This document shows positions 17,873 to 26,677 of a stretch of DNA of 64,000 nt, piece after piece; positions within the stretch are counted from its first letter, which is position 1; every line of letters begins with the position of its first letter. The position numbers and the translations under genes are program-made. Below the pieces are notes generated by a model, which did not search any database, had not been told where the DNA came from, and was given only the letters and a program-made list of their open reading frames with translations. The stretch spans positions 21,204 through 85,203 of the forward strand of contig JASBVG010000026.1 in the NCBI GenBank assembly GCA_030147505.1, written 5' to 3'. Source of the stretch: Tardiphaga sp. GTDB lineage: Bacteria; Pseudomonadota; Alphaproteobacteria; Rhizobiales; Xanthobacteraceae.

Positions 17873-18919
17873 CTAGGGAACTCTTACCATTCGGTTAACA
17901 GCGGTCATGCGGTAATGACTGACGCCCCACTCGCTGCCATCGGCATATCCGAACAGGCCCTGTGTCGCGAGAAAGAACCAGCGCCAGCGCCGCATCCACA
18001 ATGCGGTGTCGCGTCCATAGACCGGTTTGAAAATCTGCTCGATCGCATCGCACCGGCGATCGAAGTTGGCGAGCCAATCGGTCGCGGTGCGCGCGTAATG
18101 CGTGCCGCTCCACGCCCATTCCTTCTCAACAGTGAGAATGTCGCGATACTGCCGGATCAGCGAATGGCTTGCCATCACCCCGCCGGTGAAGAAATGCTGC
18201 GCGATCCAGTCTTCCTTGTCGCTGCGATCGAACAGATAGGTTCCGACGCGATGGGTGAAGATGTGCATGAAGAAATGTCCCTCCGGCGCCAGCCACGAGT
18301 GGACGCGCGTCATCAGCTCGCGCCAGTTCATCATGTGTTCGAACATCTCCACCGAGACGATACGATCGAACTTCTTCTCCGGCTGAAAGACGTTCATGTC
18401 CCGGGTCACAACGCGCAGGTTCGAATAGCCGCGCTCGGCGGCCTGTGCCTCGATGTAGGCGCGCTGCGAATGCGAATTCGAAACAGCGACGATCCGCGCA
18501 TCGGGAAACTGCCGCGCGATCCAGAGCGACAACGAGCCCCATCCGCAGCCGAGTTCGAGAATGGACTGACCGTCCCGCAGATCCGCATGTTCGACGGTCT
18601 GTCGCAACGCTTCTTCTTCGGCTTCCCGCAAGGTCGTGGCCTGCTCCTTGTAGAAGCAACTCGAATATTTGCGGTTGGGGCCGAGCACGAGGGCGAAGAA
18701 TGCTGCCGGGACTTCGTAATGCTGCATATTCGCATCATCGGCGTGCTCGGCGACGGCGCGCGTCGCCATCTCGCGCGCGAAGGCTGCGTCGGTCTCGGCG
18801 TTGCATTCGGCGAGCTTCAGCGCGGTCCGCGCGCAGAGCTGCCGAATGCCGGCACGGATCACCAGATCGGGCAACGACACGCGCTCGGCCGCCTCGATCA
18901 CGCGCGCGACAAAGCTCAT
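17873..18919 (-). CDS. CFA-synthase family SAM methyltransferase
   Basis: A 348-residue S-adenosylmethionine-dependent methyltransferase of the cyclopropane fatty acid synthase group. The SAM loop ILELGCGWGSLSLW, the VEMFEHM glutamate, FMHIFTH and the SGTHYARTATDWLANF tyrosine region match conserved positions of CFA synthases, which act on unsaturated acyl chains of membrane phospholipids. It is shorter than E. coli CFA synthase (382). The ATG at 18919 overlaps the stop of the upstream DUF1295 gene by four bases, so the two products probably act together. Alternative family relatives methylate small amines, so the substrate is not certain. Confidence 0.82.
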   Translation of the reverse strand: MSFVARVIEAAERVSLPDLVIRAGIRQLCARTALKLAECNAETDAAFAREMATRAVAEHADDANMQHYEVPAAFFALVLGPNRKYSSCFYKEQATTLREAEEEALRQTVEHADLRDGQSILELGCGWGSLSLWIARQFPDARIVAVSNSHSQRAYIEAQAAERGYSNLRVVTRDMNVFQPEKKFDRIVSVEMFEHMMNWRELMTRVHSWLAPEGHFFMHIFTHRVGTYLFDRSDKEDWIAQHFFTGGVMASHSLIRQYRDILTVEKEWAWSGTHYARTATDWLANFDRRCDAIEQIFKPVYGRDTALWMRRWRWFFLATQGLFGYADGSEWGVSHYRMTAVNRMVRVP

Positions 18920-19731
18920 GCGGCCGCTCCGCGATTGCGCGGCGGCAGCGGGAAGAAGACGCTGGTTCGGGCCTGATAGTCGCGATAGCGATCGCCACGC
19001 GATTTGAGCATCTGGTCTTCCAGCGGCGGCACGCCGGTGACGTGGCGCAGAATCCAGTACATGAACAGCGGCGCCAGCAGCGTTGCGAGGCTCCACGGAT
19101 AGCCCGACGACAGCGCGATCACGGGATAAGCCAGCCAGCCGAACCATTCGAAGAAATAATTCGGATGCCGCGACCAGCGCCACAGGCCGATGTCGCAGAC
19201 ACGGCCCTTGTTCGCTGGATCTGCGCGGAAAGTCTTGAGCTGACGATCCGCCAGCGCCTCTCCGGCAATTCCGGCGAACAGAATGAGCGCACCGAGATAG
19301 TCCTGCCAACGAAGCACTTCGGAGGGGAAGCGCGATGCAACGAAGATCGCAAATACCAGCGGGATCGAGCCGAGCGCCTGGTTCTGCAGAAAGACGAACA
19401 TCTTCCGACGCGAGGCCGCGCCCCATTCCTGTGCGAAGGCCGCGTAGCGGGGATCGTCGGCGATGCCCGCGCTGCGCACTGCGATATGCAGGCCGAGGCG
19501 CAGAGACCAAGCGACGACAAGCGCAGTCACCAGCCATTGCCGCGCGTTGGGCTGGTGATCTGCAATCGGCCACAGTGCTGCAGCGGCACCGACAAGACCG
19601 AGCGAGAATGTCCAGATCGTATCGACCCAACCGGAGTTGCCGCTGCGTTGCTGCACCACCCAGGCAAGAGCCATCAGCACCGACAATGCCACGGCCATCG
19701 CCAACAACGCCTGCAAGTATACGATCGTCAT
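18916..19731 (-). CDS. DUF1295 membrane protein (steroid 5-alpha-reductase-like)
   Basis: A 271-residue polytopic membrane protein of the DUF1295 family, related to 5-alpha-reductases and isoprenylcysteine methyltransferases. About seven hydrophobic helices are visible; the C-terminal signature GLWRWSRHPNYFFEWFGWL near residue 180 and DRYRDYQARTSVFFPLPPR at the end are characteristic and form the cofactor-binding region in the superfamily. Translational coupling (ATGA overlap) with the CFA-type methyltransferase suggests joint lipid modification. The ATG at 19731 excludes a longer upstream frame that would contain stop-like low-quality sequence. Confidence 0.85.
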   Translation of the reverse strand: MTIVYLQALLAMAVALSVLMALAWVVQQRSGNSGWVDTIWTFSLGLVGAAAALWPIADHQPNARQWLVTALVVAWSLRLGLHIAVRSAGIADDPRYAAFAQEWGAASRRKMFVFLQNQALGSIPLVFAIFVASRFPSEVLRWQDYLGALILFAGIAGEALADRQLKTFRADPANKGRVCDIGLWRWSRHPNYFFEWFGWLAYPVIALSSGYPWSLATLLAPLFMYWILRHVTGVPPLEDQMLKSRGDRYRDYQARTSVFFPLPPRNRGAAA

Positions 19732-19787
19732 CGGAAACCTCGTAAATGGCTCATTGCAAAGGTCTTTTGCAGATACGCGGGTCGTCA

Positions 19788-19811
19788 AACGCGGTTTCAC
19801 CCTGAAGTTCC
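19788..19811 (-). promoter_or_regulatory. Possible EcfG-type promoter of the DUF1295/CFA operon (weak)
   Basis: On the minus strand GGAAC (19811-19807) is followed after 15 bases by CGTT (19791-19788), 57 bases before the DUF1295 start. The elements are exact but the spacer is one base shorter than the usual 16-17, so this is only a candidate. Confidence 0.3.
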
Positions 19812-19912
19812 GGACAACGTCGCCGATTCCCCAGTATCCGATCTTTTTTTGTCGCCCGGCTGTGCCATATTGCTCGCCTGACCTCGATCCTCCCCAAGCA
19901 GATGAAGCACCC

Positions 19913-20932
19913 ATGGCGACCGCTCCCTCTTCCCGCTCCGCGATAGAGATCGAACTGACCAAGCTGTCATCGCCGCGGATATTCCTGGTCCGCATGTTGG
20001 TGTTCCTGGTGCTGTGCGGGCTGATCGCCACGGTGCTCTACAAACAAATCGTCACCGCCTTCTTCGCCAATCCGGGACTCAACGCGCTGATCGGCGGCGT
20101 CCTGCTGATCGGCATTATCCTGTCGTTCCGCCAGGTGGTCCGGCTCTATCCGGAAGTGCGATGGGTCAATAATTTCCGCATCTCCGATCCCGGCCTCGCG
20201 ATGGACCGGCGTCCGACGCTGCTGGCGCCGATGGCGGCCATCCTCGGCGGCGAACGCTCGGGGCGGATGTCGATCTCGCAGCAGACCATGCGGCATCTGC
20301 TCGATTCCATCGCCACACGCCTCGACGAAGCGCGCGACATCTCGCGCTACATGACCGGCCTCTTGGTGTTTCTCGGCCTGCTCGGCACTTTCTGGGGCCT
20401 GATCGAGACCGTTGGCTCGGTCGGCAAGGTGATCGAGGGGCTGAAGGTCGGCGGCGATTCGGGCTCGCTGTTCGACACGCTGAAGGAAGGCCTCGCCGCG
20501 CCGCTTGGCGGCATGGGCATTTCATTCTCGTCCTCGCTGTTCGGCCTCGCCGGCTCGCTGATCCTCGGCTTCCTCGATCTGCAATCGAGCCAGGCGCAGA
20601 ACCGTTTCTATACCGACCTCGAAGACTGGCTCGCCTCCACCGTGTCGGAATATTCCGGCACTCCTGTCGTCGCTGCTGCCTCCGCTTTGCCAGCAGGCGC
20701 ACCGCCGGAGCTGCTGGAGGCCATCGAGCGGCTGCGCCGCTCCGTCGAGGACAGCGGCAATCGCAGCACATCGACCGCCATGGCCAATCTCGCCGACGCC
20801 ATCCAGGGCCTTGTCGCCCATATGCGCAGCGAGCAGGAAATGATCCGCGAATGGGCTGACGGCCAGGGCGAGCAGAGCAAAGAGATCAAGAAGCTGCTGG
20901 AACGCATGTCGCGCCAGCCGGAGAAGAGCTAA
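19913..20932 (+). CDS. MotA/TolQ/ExbB-family proton channel subunit, non-flagellar
   Basis: A 339-residue membrane protein with four hydrophobic segments (about residues 25-45, 53-73, 145-165 and 187-210) and the TolQ/ExbB/MotA signature GLLGTFWGLIETVGSV in the third. The C-terminal 130 residues are helical and cytoplasmic. Such proteins form a pentameric stator around two copies of a MotB/TolR/ExbD partner and use the proton gradient to do mechanical work on the envelope. The partner-like gene starts three bases after its stop. No flagellar, Tol or TonB genes are nearby. The ATG at 19913 (MATAPSSRSAIEIEL) is preferred over a much longer frame. Confidence 0.88.
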   Translation: MATAPSSRSAIEIELTKLSSPRIFLVRMLVFLVLCGLIATVLYKQIVTAFFANPGLNALIGGVLLIGIILSFRQVVRLYPEVRWVNNFRISDPGLAMDRRPTLLAPMAAILGGERSGRMSISQQTMRHLLDSIATRLDEARDISRYMTGLLVFLGLLGTFWGLIETVGSVGKVIEGLKVGGDSGSLFDTLKEGLAAPLGGMGISFSSSLFGLAGSLILGFLDLQSSQAQNRFYTDLEDWLASTVSEYSGTPVVAAASALPAGAPPELLEAIERLRRSVEDSGNRSTSTAMANLADAIQGLVAHMRSEQEMIREWADGQGEQSKEIKKLLERMSRQPEKS

Positions 20933-20935
20933 TCC

Positions 20936-21967
20936 ATGGCGCTCGCACGAGGTCGACGCGGCTCATCCGAGATGAACTACTGGCCGGGCTTCGTCGATGC
21001 CCTGTCGACGCTGGTGCTGTCCATCGTCTTCCTGCTGTCGGTCTTTCTCGTCGTGCAGTTCTATCTGTCGCAGGAAGTCAGCGGGAAGGACAAGGCGATC
21101 GACGAGCTGAATGCCAAACTGGCACAGCTCAGCGATATGCTGTCGCTGGAAAAGCTCGGCAAGATCAATCTCGATGAGCAGCTGACATCGCTGCGCGCCG
21201 GCCTCGCCGCTGTCCAGGCCGATCGCGACCGTGTCAAAGGGCTCTATGACGGCCTCGCCGGCGCAGGCGCCGATGCGCAAGGCCGCAACAACGAACTCAA
21301 CAAGGCGCTCGACTCCGAAAAACAGGTTTCGTCGCGCGCGCTGGCGCAGATCGAGGTGCTGAACCAGCAGATCTCCGCACTGCGCCGCCAGCTTGCCGCA
21401 CTGGAAGAAGCGCTCGATGCCTCCGAAAAACGTGACAAGGAATCCCAGGGCCGTATCGCCGATCTCGGCCAGCGCCTGAATGTGGCGCTGGCGCAGCGCG
21501 TGCAGGAGCTGTCGCGCTATCGCTCCGAATTCTTCGGCCGATTGCGCGCCATCCTCGGCAGCCGCCCGGATATCCGCGTGGTCGGCGACCGTTTCGTGTT
21601 CCAGTCGGAAGTGTTCTTCGATGCCGGCAAGGCCGACCTGCTGCCTGAAGGGCGCGCCGAACTCGACAAGGTGGCCAGCGCGCTGACCGAGCTCGACAAG
21701 CAGATCCCGCAGGAGATCAACTGGGTGATGCGTGTGGATGGCCACACCGACTCGCGCCCGATCCTCAACAATCCGCTGTTCAAGACCAACTGGGAACTGT
21801 CCGCCGGGCGTGCGATCTCGGTGGTGCAGTATCTCGTCTCGCTCGGCGTGCCACCACAGCGACTGCTTGCTGCGGGCTTCGCCGAATTCCAGCCGCTGGA
21901 TGCGGCGCAGACGGAAGACGCCTACAAGCGCAACCGCCGCATCGAGCTGAAGCTGACCGAACGCTGA
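20936..21967 (+). CDS. MotB/OmpA-type peptidoglycan-binding partner of the proton channel
   Basis: A 343-residue protein with one N-terminal membrane helix (about residues 20-42) preceded by WPGFVDALST, whose Asp sits where MotB carries its proton-binding Asp. A long coiled coil follows (about residues 45-190, rich in Leu, Asp, Gln and Arg) and then an OmpA-like domain (VFFDAGKADLLPEGRAEL, then VDGHTDSRPI and NRRIELKL) that binds peptidoglycan. The order and three-base spacing with the MotA-like gene indicate a two-part, energy-driven envelope machine. Its cellular role is not known to me; homologous pairs are annotated only generically. Confidence 0.88.
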   Translation: MALARGRRGSSEMNYWPGFVDALSTLVLSIVFLLSVFLVVQFYLSQEVSGKDKAIDELNAKLAQLSDMLSLEKLGKINLDEQLTSLRAGLAAVQADRDRVKGLYDGLAGAGADAQGRNNELNKALDSEKQVSSRALAQIEVLNQQISALRRQLAALEEALDASEKRDKESQGRIADLGQRLNVALAQRVQELSRYRSEFFGRLRAILGSRPDIRVVGDRFVFQSEVFFDAGKADLLPEGRAELDKVASALTELDKQIPQEINWVMRVDGHTDSRPILNNPLFKTNWELSAGRAISVVQYLVSLGVPPQRLLAAGFAEFQPLDAAQTEDAYKRNRRIELKLTER

Positions 21968-21968
21968 A

Positions 21969-22406
21969 ATGGTGACGCTCCGCCCCTATCGTGCCGAGGA
22001 CGAGGATGCCTCCATCGCGCTTTGGCTGCAGACGTGGAAGCTCGCCTATCCCTCGATCGATTTCGACAAACGAGTCGACTGGTGGCGCGAGCGCTGGCGG
22101 ACCGAGCTGGTGCCGGTCGCGCAAATCGTGGTGGCCGAACAGGACGACGCGATGGTCGGCTTCGTCACCATCGATGCAACGGGGTATCTCGACCAACTGG
22201 TCGTCACCCCCGCGCAATGGGGGAGCGACGTGGCACGATTGCTGATGGACGAGGCCAAGCGGCTGTCGACCGGAGGCGTGACACTCAAGGTGAACGCGGA
22301 CAATCTTCGCGCGATCCGGTTTTACACCCGCAATGGCTTTACCAAGACCGGTGATGAAGTGAATTCATCAGGCCGCGCAGTCGATGTCATGGAATGGCGG
22401 CCGTAG
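21969..22406 (+). CDS. GNAT-family N-acetyltransferase
   Basis: A 145-residue GNAT acetyltransferase. The acetyl-CoA-binding stretch (LDQLVVTPAQWGSDVARLLMDEA, with the Q/R-x-x-G loop replaced by QWGSD) and the C-terminal VNADNLRAIRFYTRNGF motif are typical. Its ATG begins one base after the OmpA-type gene stop, so it is probably the third gene of that operon. Substrate unknown; modification of a protein or small molecule is equally possible. Confidence 0.82.
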   Translation: MVTLRPYRAEDEDASIALWLQTWKLAYPSIDFDKRVDWWRERWRTELVPVAQIVVAEQDDAMVGFVTIDATGYLDQLVVTPAQWGSDVARLLMDEAKRLSTGGVTLKVNADNLRAIRFYTRNGFTKTGDEVNSSGRAVDVMEWRP

Positions 22407-22422
22407 CCGCGCACGCGCGGCT
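22405..22422. terminator. Hairpin between convergent genes
   Basis: A 7-bp stem AGCCGCG/CGCGGCT with a four-base loop occupies nearly all of the 20 bases between the convergent acetyltransferase and ABC transporter genes. It lacks a T-tract, so a terminator role is inferred mainly from position. Confidence 0.35.
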
Positions 22423-22426
22423 GATC

Positions 22427-24286
22427 TCACACCTCGAACTGCAAGCGCGCCAACCTTGCATACAACCCGTTCGCCGCAACCAGCGAAGCATGAGTGCCCT
22501 GCTCGACGATGCGGCCATGCTCCATGACAAGGATGCGGTCGCAGGACAGCACGGTGGCGAGGCGATGGGCGATGACCAGCGTGGTGCGCTGCTTCATCAG
22601 CTCCTCCAGCGCGGTCTGGACCAGCGTCTCGGATTCCGCATCGAGCGCCGAAGTCGCTTCATCCAGCAGCAATAACGGCGCGTTCCGCAGGATGGCGCGG
22701 GCGATTGCGATGCGCTGGCGCTGGCCGCCGGACAGCGTCACGCCGCGCTCGCCGAGCGGGGCCTCGAAGCCGCCAGGCAAACGGCGAATGAATTCGGTCG
22801 CGTGCGCGAGATCCGCGGCACGCTCGACTTCGGCATCGCTCGCATCGGGCCGACCGAAACGGATGTTTTCGCGGGCCGTGGCGGCGAAGACGACCGAATC
22901 CTGCGGCACCAGAGCGATACGAGCACGAAGGTCCTGCGGATCGGCGTCGCGGATCGGCACGCCATCGACGGAAATTGTGCCAGCTTTCGGATCGTAAAAG
23001 CGCAGCAGGAGGTGAAACAATGTGCTCTTGCCGGCCCCCGATGGGCCGACAATGGCGACCTTCTCGCCGGCCTTCACCGATAGCGAGACACCGGCTGCGG
23101 AGAGGACGCCCGGGCGCGTGGGATAGGCGAAAGAGACGTTGTCGAAGGCGAGGTCGCCGCGCGCCGGCGACGGCAATGCGCGCGGCTTGGCCGGCGCGGT
23201 CACATCCGACTTCACATGCAGGATTTCGAACAGACGCTCGGCCGCGCCGGAAGCCGCAGAGATTTCACCCCAGACTTCGCTGAGCTGGCCGAGACTCGAT
23301 GCGGCGAAGGCGGCATAGAGCACGAACTGGCCGAGACGGCCCGGCGTCATCTCGCCAACCGAGACGTCGTGCGAGCCGACCCAGAGAATGCCGACGACAC
23401 TGGAGAACACGATGAAGATGATGATGGCGGTCAGCACCGCGCGGGCGCGCGTGGCGCCGCGCGCGGCGTCATAGGCCTGCTCGACCTCGCCGCCGAAGCG
23501 CGCATTGGCGAACGCCTCATTGGTATAGGCCTGGACTGTGCGCATGCCACCGACCAGTTCGCTGGCATAGGCCGAGGCGCTAGCCAGCGTGTCCTGCGCA
23601 TTGCGCGAGAGCCGTCGCACCCAGCGGCCGAAGGCGACCAGCGGAATGACGATCAAAGGGATCGCCGCGAGCACGAAGCCGGAGAGCTTGGGGCTCGATA
23701 TCACCATCATGGCGGCAGCACCGAGGAACAGCACGATATTGCGCAGCGCGATGGAGACCGAAGCGCCGACGGCCGACTTGATCTGCGTGGTGTCTGCGGT
23801 GAGGCGCGACACCAGTTCGCCCGAGCGCGACGTATCGAAAAAGGCCGGAGAGAGAGCGGTGAGATGCGCGAACACATCGCGGCGGATATCGGCGACGATG
23901 CGCTCGCCAATGGTCATCACAAGGTAATAACGCGCGGCACTTGCCACCGCGAGCACGACAACCACTGCGATCATCACGCTGAAATAGCTGTTGATCATCG
24001 CGATGCCTTCGGGGCTGAAGCCGAAGTCGATCATCCGCCGGGCAGCAATCGGCACGACCAGCGTGGTGACGGCGGCGATCAACAGCGACACCAGTGCGAA
24101 CAGCGCGCGGCCGCGATAGCGCGCCACATAGGGCGCGAGCATCAGCAGCGGTCGCAGCTTCGCGCGGCTCGGTGCCGGCGGGGCGACCACGGTATCGGCC
24201 AATGTGGGCTCTTCCAGCACGGGCTCCGGCTGCGAAACCGGCGCCGGGGTGCCGCGGGGTTGGTCGAGCCGTTCGACTGCACTCAT
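22427..24286 (-). CDS. ABC exporter, fused permease and ATPase (MsbA-like)
   Basis: A 619-residue half-transporter with an N-terminal Pro-rich tail, six membrane helices (about residues 55-340) and a C-terminal nucleotide-binding domain. Walker [10 protein letters not shown] (Lys 420), the LSGGQRQR signature and Walker [13 protein letters not shown] are complete, so it should be active as a homodimer. It resembles MsbA/LmrA-type lipid or drug exporters; the substrate cannot be read from sequence. It is divergent from rpmE and convergent with the acetyltransferase gene. Confidence 0.93.
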   Translation of the reverse strand: MSAVERLDQPRGTPAPVSQPEPVLEEPTLADTVVAPPAPSRAKLRPLLMLAPYVARYRGRALFALVSLLIAAVTTLVVPIAARRMIDFGFSPEGIAMINSYFSVMIAVVVVLAVASAARYYLVMTIGERIVADIRRDVFAHLTALSPAFFDTSRSGELVSRLTADTTQIKSAVGASVSIALRNIVLFLGAAAMMVISSPKLSGFVLAAIPLIVIPLVAFGRWVRRLSRNAQDTLASASAYASELVGGMRTVQAYTNEAFANARFGGEVEQAYDAARGATRARAVLTAIIIFIVFSSVVGILWVGSHDVSVGEMTPGRLGQFVLYAAFAASSLGQLSEVWGEISAASGAAERLFEILHVKSDVTAPAKPRALPSPARGDLAFDNVSFAYPTRPGVLSAAGVSLSVKAGEKVAIVGPSGAGKSTLFHLLLRFYDPKAGTISVDGVPIRDADPQDLRARIALVPQDSVVFAATARENIRFGRPDASDAEVERAADLAHATEFIRRLPGGFEAPLGERGVTLSGGQRQRIAIARAILRNAPLLLLDEATSALDAESETLVQTALEELMKQRTTLVIAHRLATVLSCDRILVMEHGRIVEQGTHASLVAANGLYARLARLQFEV

Positions 24287-24362
24287 GATCTATAACCGTT
24301 CTTGTCGTTGCGGCCTCAGATAGGCCGATGCGCGCCAGCTGGCAAATGACTTACGTCAATTG

Positions 24363-24378
24363 CGACAAGTCCTTGTCG
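24363..24378. promoter_or_regulatory. Palindrome and possible promoter upstream of rpmE
   Basis: A 16-base palindrome, CGACAAG-TC-CTTGTCG, lies between the divergent ABC exporter and rpmE genes. It overlaps a possible -35 TTGTCG (24373-24378) that is 17 bases from TATAGA (24396-24401), upstream of rpmE. A further CTTGTCG half-site lies at 24301-24307. This is a candidate operator; the binding protein is unknown. Confidence 0.4.
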
Positions 24379-24462
24379 GACGGGGCGTCCTGCGATATAG
24401 ACGCGGCAAATCCGCCATCGAAAACCGTAAGATTCAGGCGCATCCGCGCCGAAGGAACCGTC

Positions 24463-24690
24463 ATGAAAGCCGAAATTCACCCGGATTATCATAACATTAC
24501 CGTCGTGATGACCGACGGCACCGAGTATCAGACCCGCTCGACCTGGGGCAAGGAAGGCGACAAGCTGAACCTCGATATCGACCCGAAGTCGCACCCGGCC
24601 TGGACCGGCGGCACCACCCAGATCCTCGATCGCGGCGGCCGCGTCTCGCGCTTCCAGAAGAAGTTCTCGGGCTTCCTCAAGAAGGACTAA
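24463..24690 (+). CDS. rpmE: 50S ribosomal protein L31
   Basis: A 75-residue L31 protein of the large ribosomal subunit. [22 protein letters not shown] and the C-terminal [10 protein letters not shown] are diagnostic. The paired cysteines of zinc-binding L31 are absent, so this is a C-minus type that needs no zinc. GAAGGAA lies six bases before the ATG. A clear terminator follows. No second L31 gene is in view, so it may be the only copy or a zinc-independent paralogue. Confidence 0.96.
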   Translation: MKAEIHPDYHNITVVMTDGTEYQTRSTWGKEGDKLNLDIDPKSHPAWTGGTTQILDRGGRVSRFQKKFSGFLKKD

Positions 24691-24722
24691 GCCTTTCTGG
24701 GCTTCTCCGACCGACCATCTCG

Positions 24723-24752
24723 AAACGCCCTTGCCCACGCAGGGGCGTTTTT
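24723..24752 (+). terminator. Rho-independent terminator after rpmE
   Basis: AAACGCCC (24723-24730) pairs with GGGCGTTT (24743-24750) and is followed by TT, with a 12-base loop, 33 bases after the rpmE stop. Confidence 0.8.
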
Positions 24753-24853
24753 CATTGCAGGCCACTTTGCGCCGCTGTGGTACCTTAAAACCGCCTCTGT
24801 TGCCTTCGCATAAACGCGCAGCATCACATCCTGCGCGGGGGCGCAATTCAGCC

Positions 24854-25480
24854 ATGCCGGCCGATCGAAGGCACCACCGCAAGACGCCGCGGCAGGCGCG
24901 CTCGCTTGTGACTGTAGGCATCATCCTCGATGCCGCCGCGCTGGTTCTGGTCGAGGAAGGCTACGACCGGGCGACGACCAATCGGATCGCCGAACGTGCC
25001 GGTGTCAGCATTGGCTCGCTCTACCAGTATTTTCCAAATCGGGATGCCCTGCTCGGTGCGCTGCATCGCCGGACCGATACGCAGATTTCGGACGGAATCT
25101 GGCGAATTCTGGGGGAGCGCGACGAGACCCAGCCCATGCGCGAGATGCTGAACATCGGCGTGCGGACGACGATCCATCAGCACGCGCACTTTTTACCGCT
25201 GTTGCAGGTGCTGATGGAGACAGCCTGGAGGCGGATTCCCGTCGAGTGGCCGGCCGAGCGCTGGCCGCAAAAACACGCCGTCATCCGCAGCATCCTCGAT
25301 AAACGCGCAGGCGAACTGCGCTCCGACTTCAATATCGAGGCCGGCGCTCTGCTGCTGCCAAGAATGGTCGGATCGGCGATCGACGCCGCTATTGCATTCC
25401 GTCCCGACGCCCTCGCCAGCGGCGAGCTGGAGCGAGAACTGTCGACGATGCTGTCTTACTATCTGATGGGCGAGCGCTAG
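24854..25480 (+). CDS. TetR-family transcriptional regulator
   Basis: A 208-residue TetR-type repressor. The helix-turn-helix is clear: ILDAAALVLVEEGYDRATTNRIAERAGVSIGSLYQYFPNRDALL, about residues 22-65. The ligand-binding C-terminal domain has no recognisable signature. The ATG at 24854 gives MPADRRHHRKTPRQAR. It is monocistronic, between the rpmE terminator and the convergent mipA-like gene, so its target cannot be inferred from position; the RND pump 7 kb away is not adjacent enough to claim. Confidence 0.9.
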   Translation: MPADRRHHRKTPRQARSLVTVGIILDAAALVLVEEGYDRATTNRIAERAGVSIGSLYQYFPNRDALLGALHRRTDTQISDGIWRILGERDETQPMREMLNIGVRTTIHQHAHFLPLLQVLMETAWRRIPVEWPAERWPQKHAVIRSILDKRAGELRSDFNIEAGALLLPRMVGSAIDAAIAFRPDALASGELERELSTMLSYYLMGER

Positions 25481-25519
25481 GCACGCAGCGCCCCGCGCTC
25501 AAAGGTGTCCCGCGCGGTG

Positions 25520-26353
25520 CTATCGCACGCCGACATCGAAGGAATAGGCAACACCAACGCCGTAGGTCACCTGGTTGGTCGATCCGCGCAACCGCACCAG
25601 CGGGCTGTCGGCGATGCTGCCGAGCAGCTTGTCGTATTCGACATAGCCGCGGACCTCCCATTGCGGATCGAACTTGTAGCGGAGCTGTGCACCGGCGCCG
25701 ACCGAGCTCGAGCCGCCCTTTGCGTCATAGATTGGCAGCCCGGAGGCCAGTGCCTCGATGCTGCTGACGCTGAAATAGGTCTCGGCATATTTCGCGTCGG
25801 TCACGCGGTAGCGCGGGCCGGCAGCGAAGGTCATGCGCTCATTGATCGGCACGATCACGTCGGCTGCAAAATCCGCCACGATGCCTTCATGGCCGCCAAC
25901 GCCGCGACGGAGTTCAGCGCGCAGGCGCAGCCAGTCCATTGCGTAATATTCGGCGAAACCACCAAGCTCGACGGCCCAATCGACATCGCGCAGCCCGCGT
26001 AGTTCGGCGTAATCGGCGGCCTTACGCGACGCCTTGTAGCTGCCGACAGGACCGGCGCGGAAGCCGCCGACATCGATCAGAGCGAAACTCGCATTGTCGC
26101 GCATGCTCTTGAAGCGCTCGGGGGTGCCGGCACGGCGGATTGAGATGATCGGCTTCGGAGCCAGTTTTGAACTGCTGGCACCTTCATAAGAGGGTTGCAT
26201 CTCACCGCCGATGCCGACAGTCACCGTCCAGCCACCGGAGGCCGAAGGCAAGAACGGCACCGATGGGAGTGTCACGACCGGATCGGCCGCCCATGCCGCC
26301 GCTGGCAACGCCAGAACACCGATCACACCGAGTAGACCACGGGACACAAACAT
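25520..26353 (-). CDS. MipA/OmpV-family outer membrane protein
   Basis: A 277-residue outer-membrane beta-barrel of the MipA/OmpV family. A signal peptide (hydrophobic GLLGVIGVLALPAAAWA) ends near residue 23; alternating aromatic strands follow and the chain ends in VAYSFDVGVR. E. coli MipA scaffolds MltA and PBP1b; other members appear to be general porin-like proteins. The ATG at 26353 fits the signal peptide, while an upstream extension would add a charged leader. Confidence 0.85.
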   Translation of the reverse strand: MFVSRGLLGVIGVLALPAAAWAADPVVTLPSVPFLPSASGGWTVTVGIGGEMQPSYEGASSSKLAPKPIISIRRAGTPERFKSMRDNASFALIDVGGFRAGPVGSYKASRKAADYAELRGLRDVDWAVELGGFAEYYAMDWLRLRAELRRGVGGHEGIVADFAADVIVPINERMTFAAGPRYRVTDAKYAETYFSVSSIEALASGLPIYDAKGGSSSVGAGAQLRYKFDPQWEVRGYVEYDKLLGSIADSPLVRLRGSTNQVTYGVGVAYSFDVGVR

Positions 26354-26677
26354 CAAATTCCAACCTCTATTGGCGCGAGATCTCAGTGCGCCGCGCATCC
26401 ATGTCACATCGTTGCAGTCCGCCTCGTGTGACAAGGCGTCACCGCAACGTGATCAGAATAGCTGCAGCGAACCGCTATCCAAACTCGCATTGCTGCAGTG
26501 ACAACGATCTGGCACGATGCCCGAAAAGCCTATGGCTGCAGGGCTTTGCGCGAAGCGCAGCAATCAGCGGAGCGGCGTCACTCACATTTCCGGATAGTGT
26601 GGCGATAAACTCTCAAGGAATCGTCCGATGCCATCTGCGGCATCGCGCCACAGCGGCCGTCGCATTGGTTACGACGG
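26354..26677. other. Non-coding stretch, nothing recognised
   Basis: These 324 bases lie upstream of the MipA/OmpV gene and downstream of the acyltransferase gene, both on the minus strand. They should contain the mipA-like promoter. I see no convincing open frame, hairpin terminator, repeat or RNA. Confidence 0.4.

Noticed and set aside
18919..19630. Long N-terminal extension of the CFA-type methyltransferase
   Set aside because: It would be Arg/Ser-rich and overlap the DUF1295 gene entirely; the ATG at 18919 gives the family start and the ATGA overlap.
19913..21967. ZorA/ZorB-type anti-phage (Zorya) proton channel
   Set aside because: The channel protein lacks the very long cytoplasmic tail of ZorA, and no ZorC, ZorD or ZorE genes follow; the neighbour is a small acetyltransferase.
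24854..25480. TetR gene as local regulator of the RND pump
   Set aside because: Seven kb and several unrelated genes separate them; no shared operator was seen.
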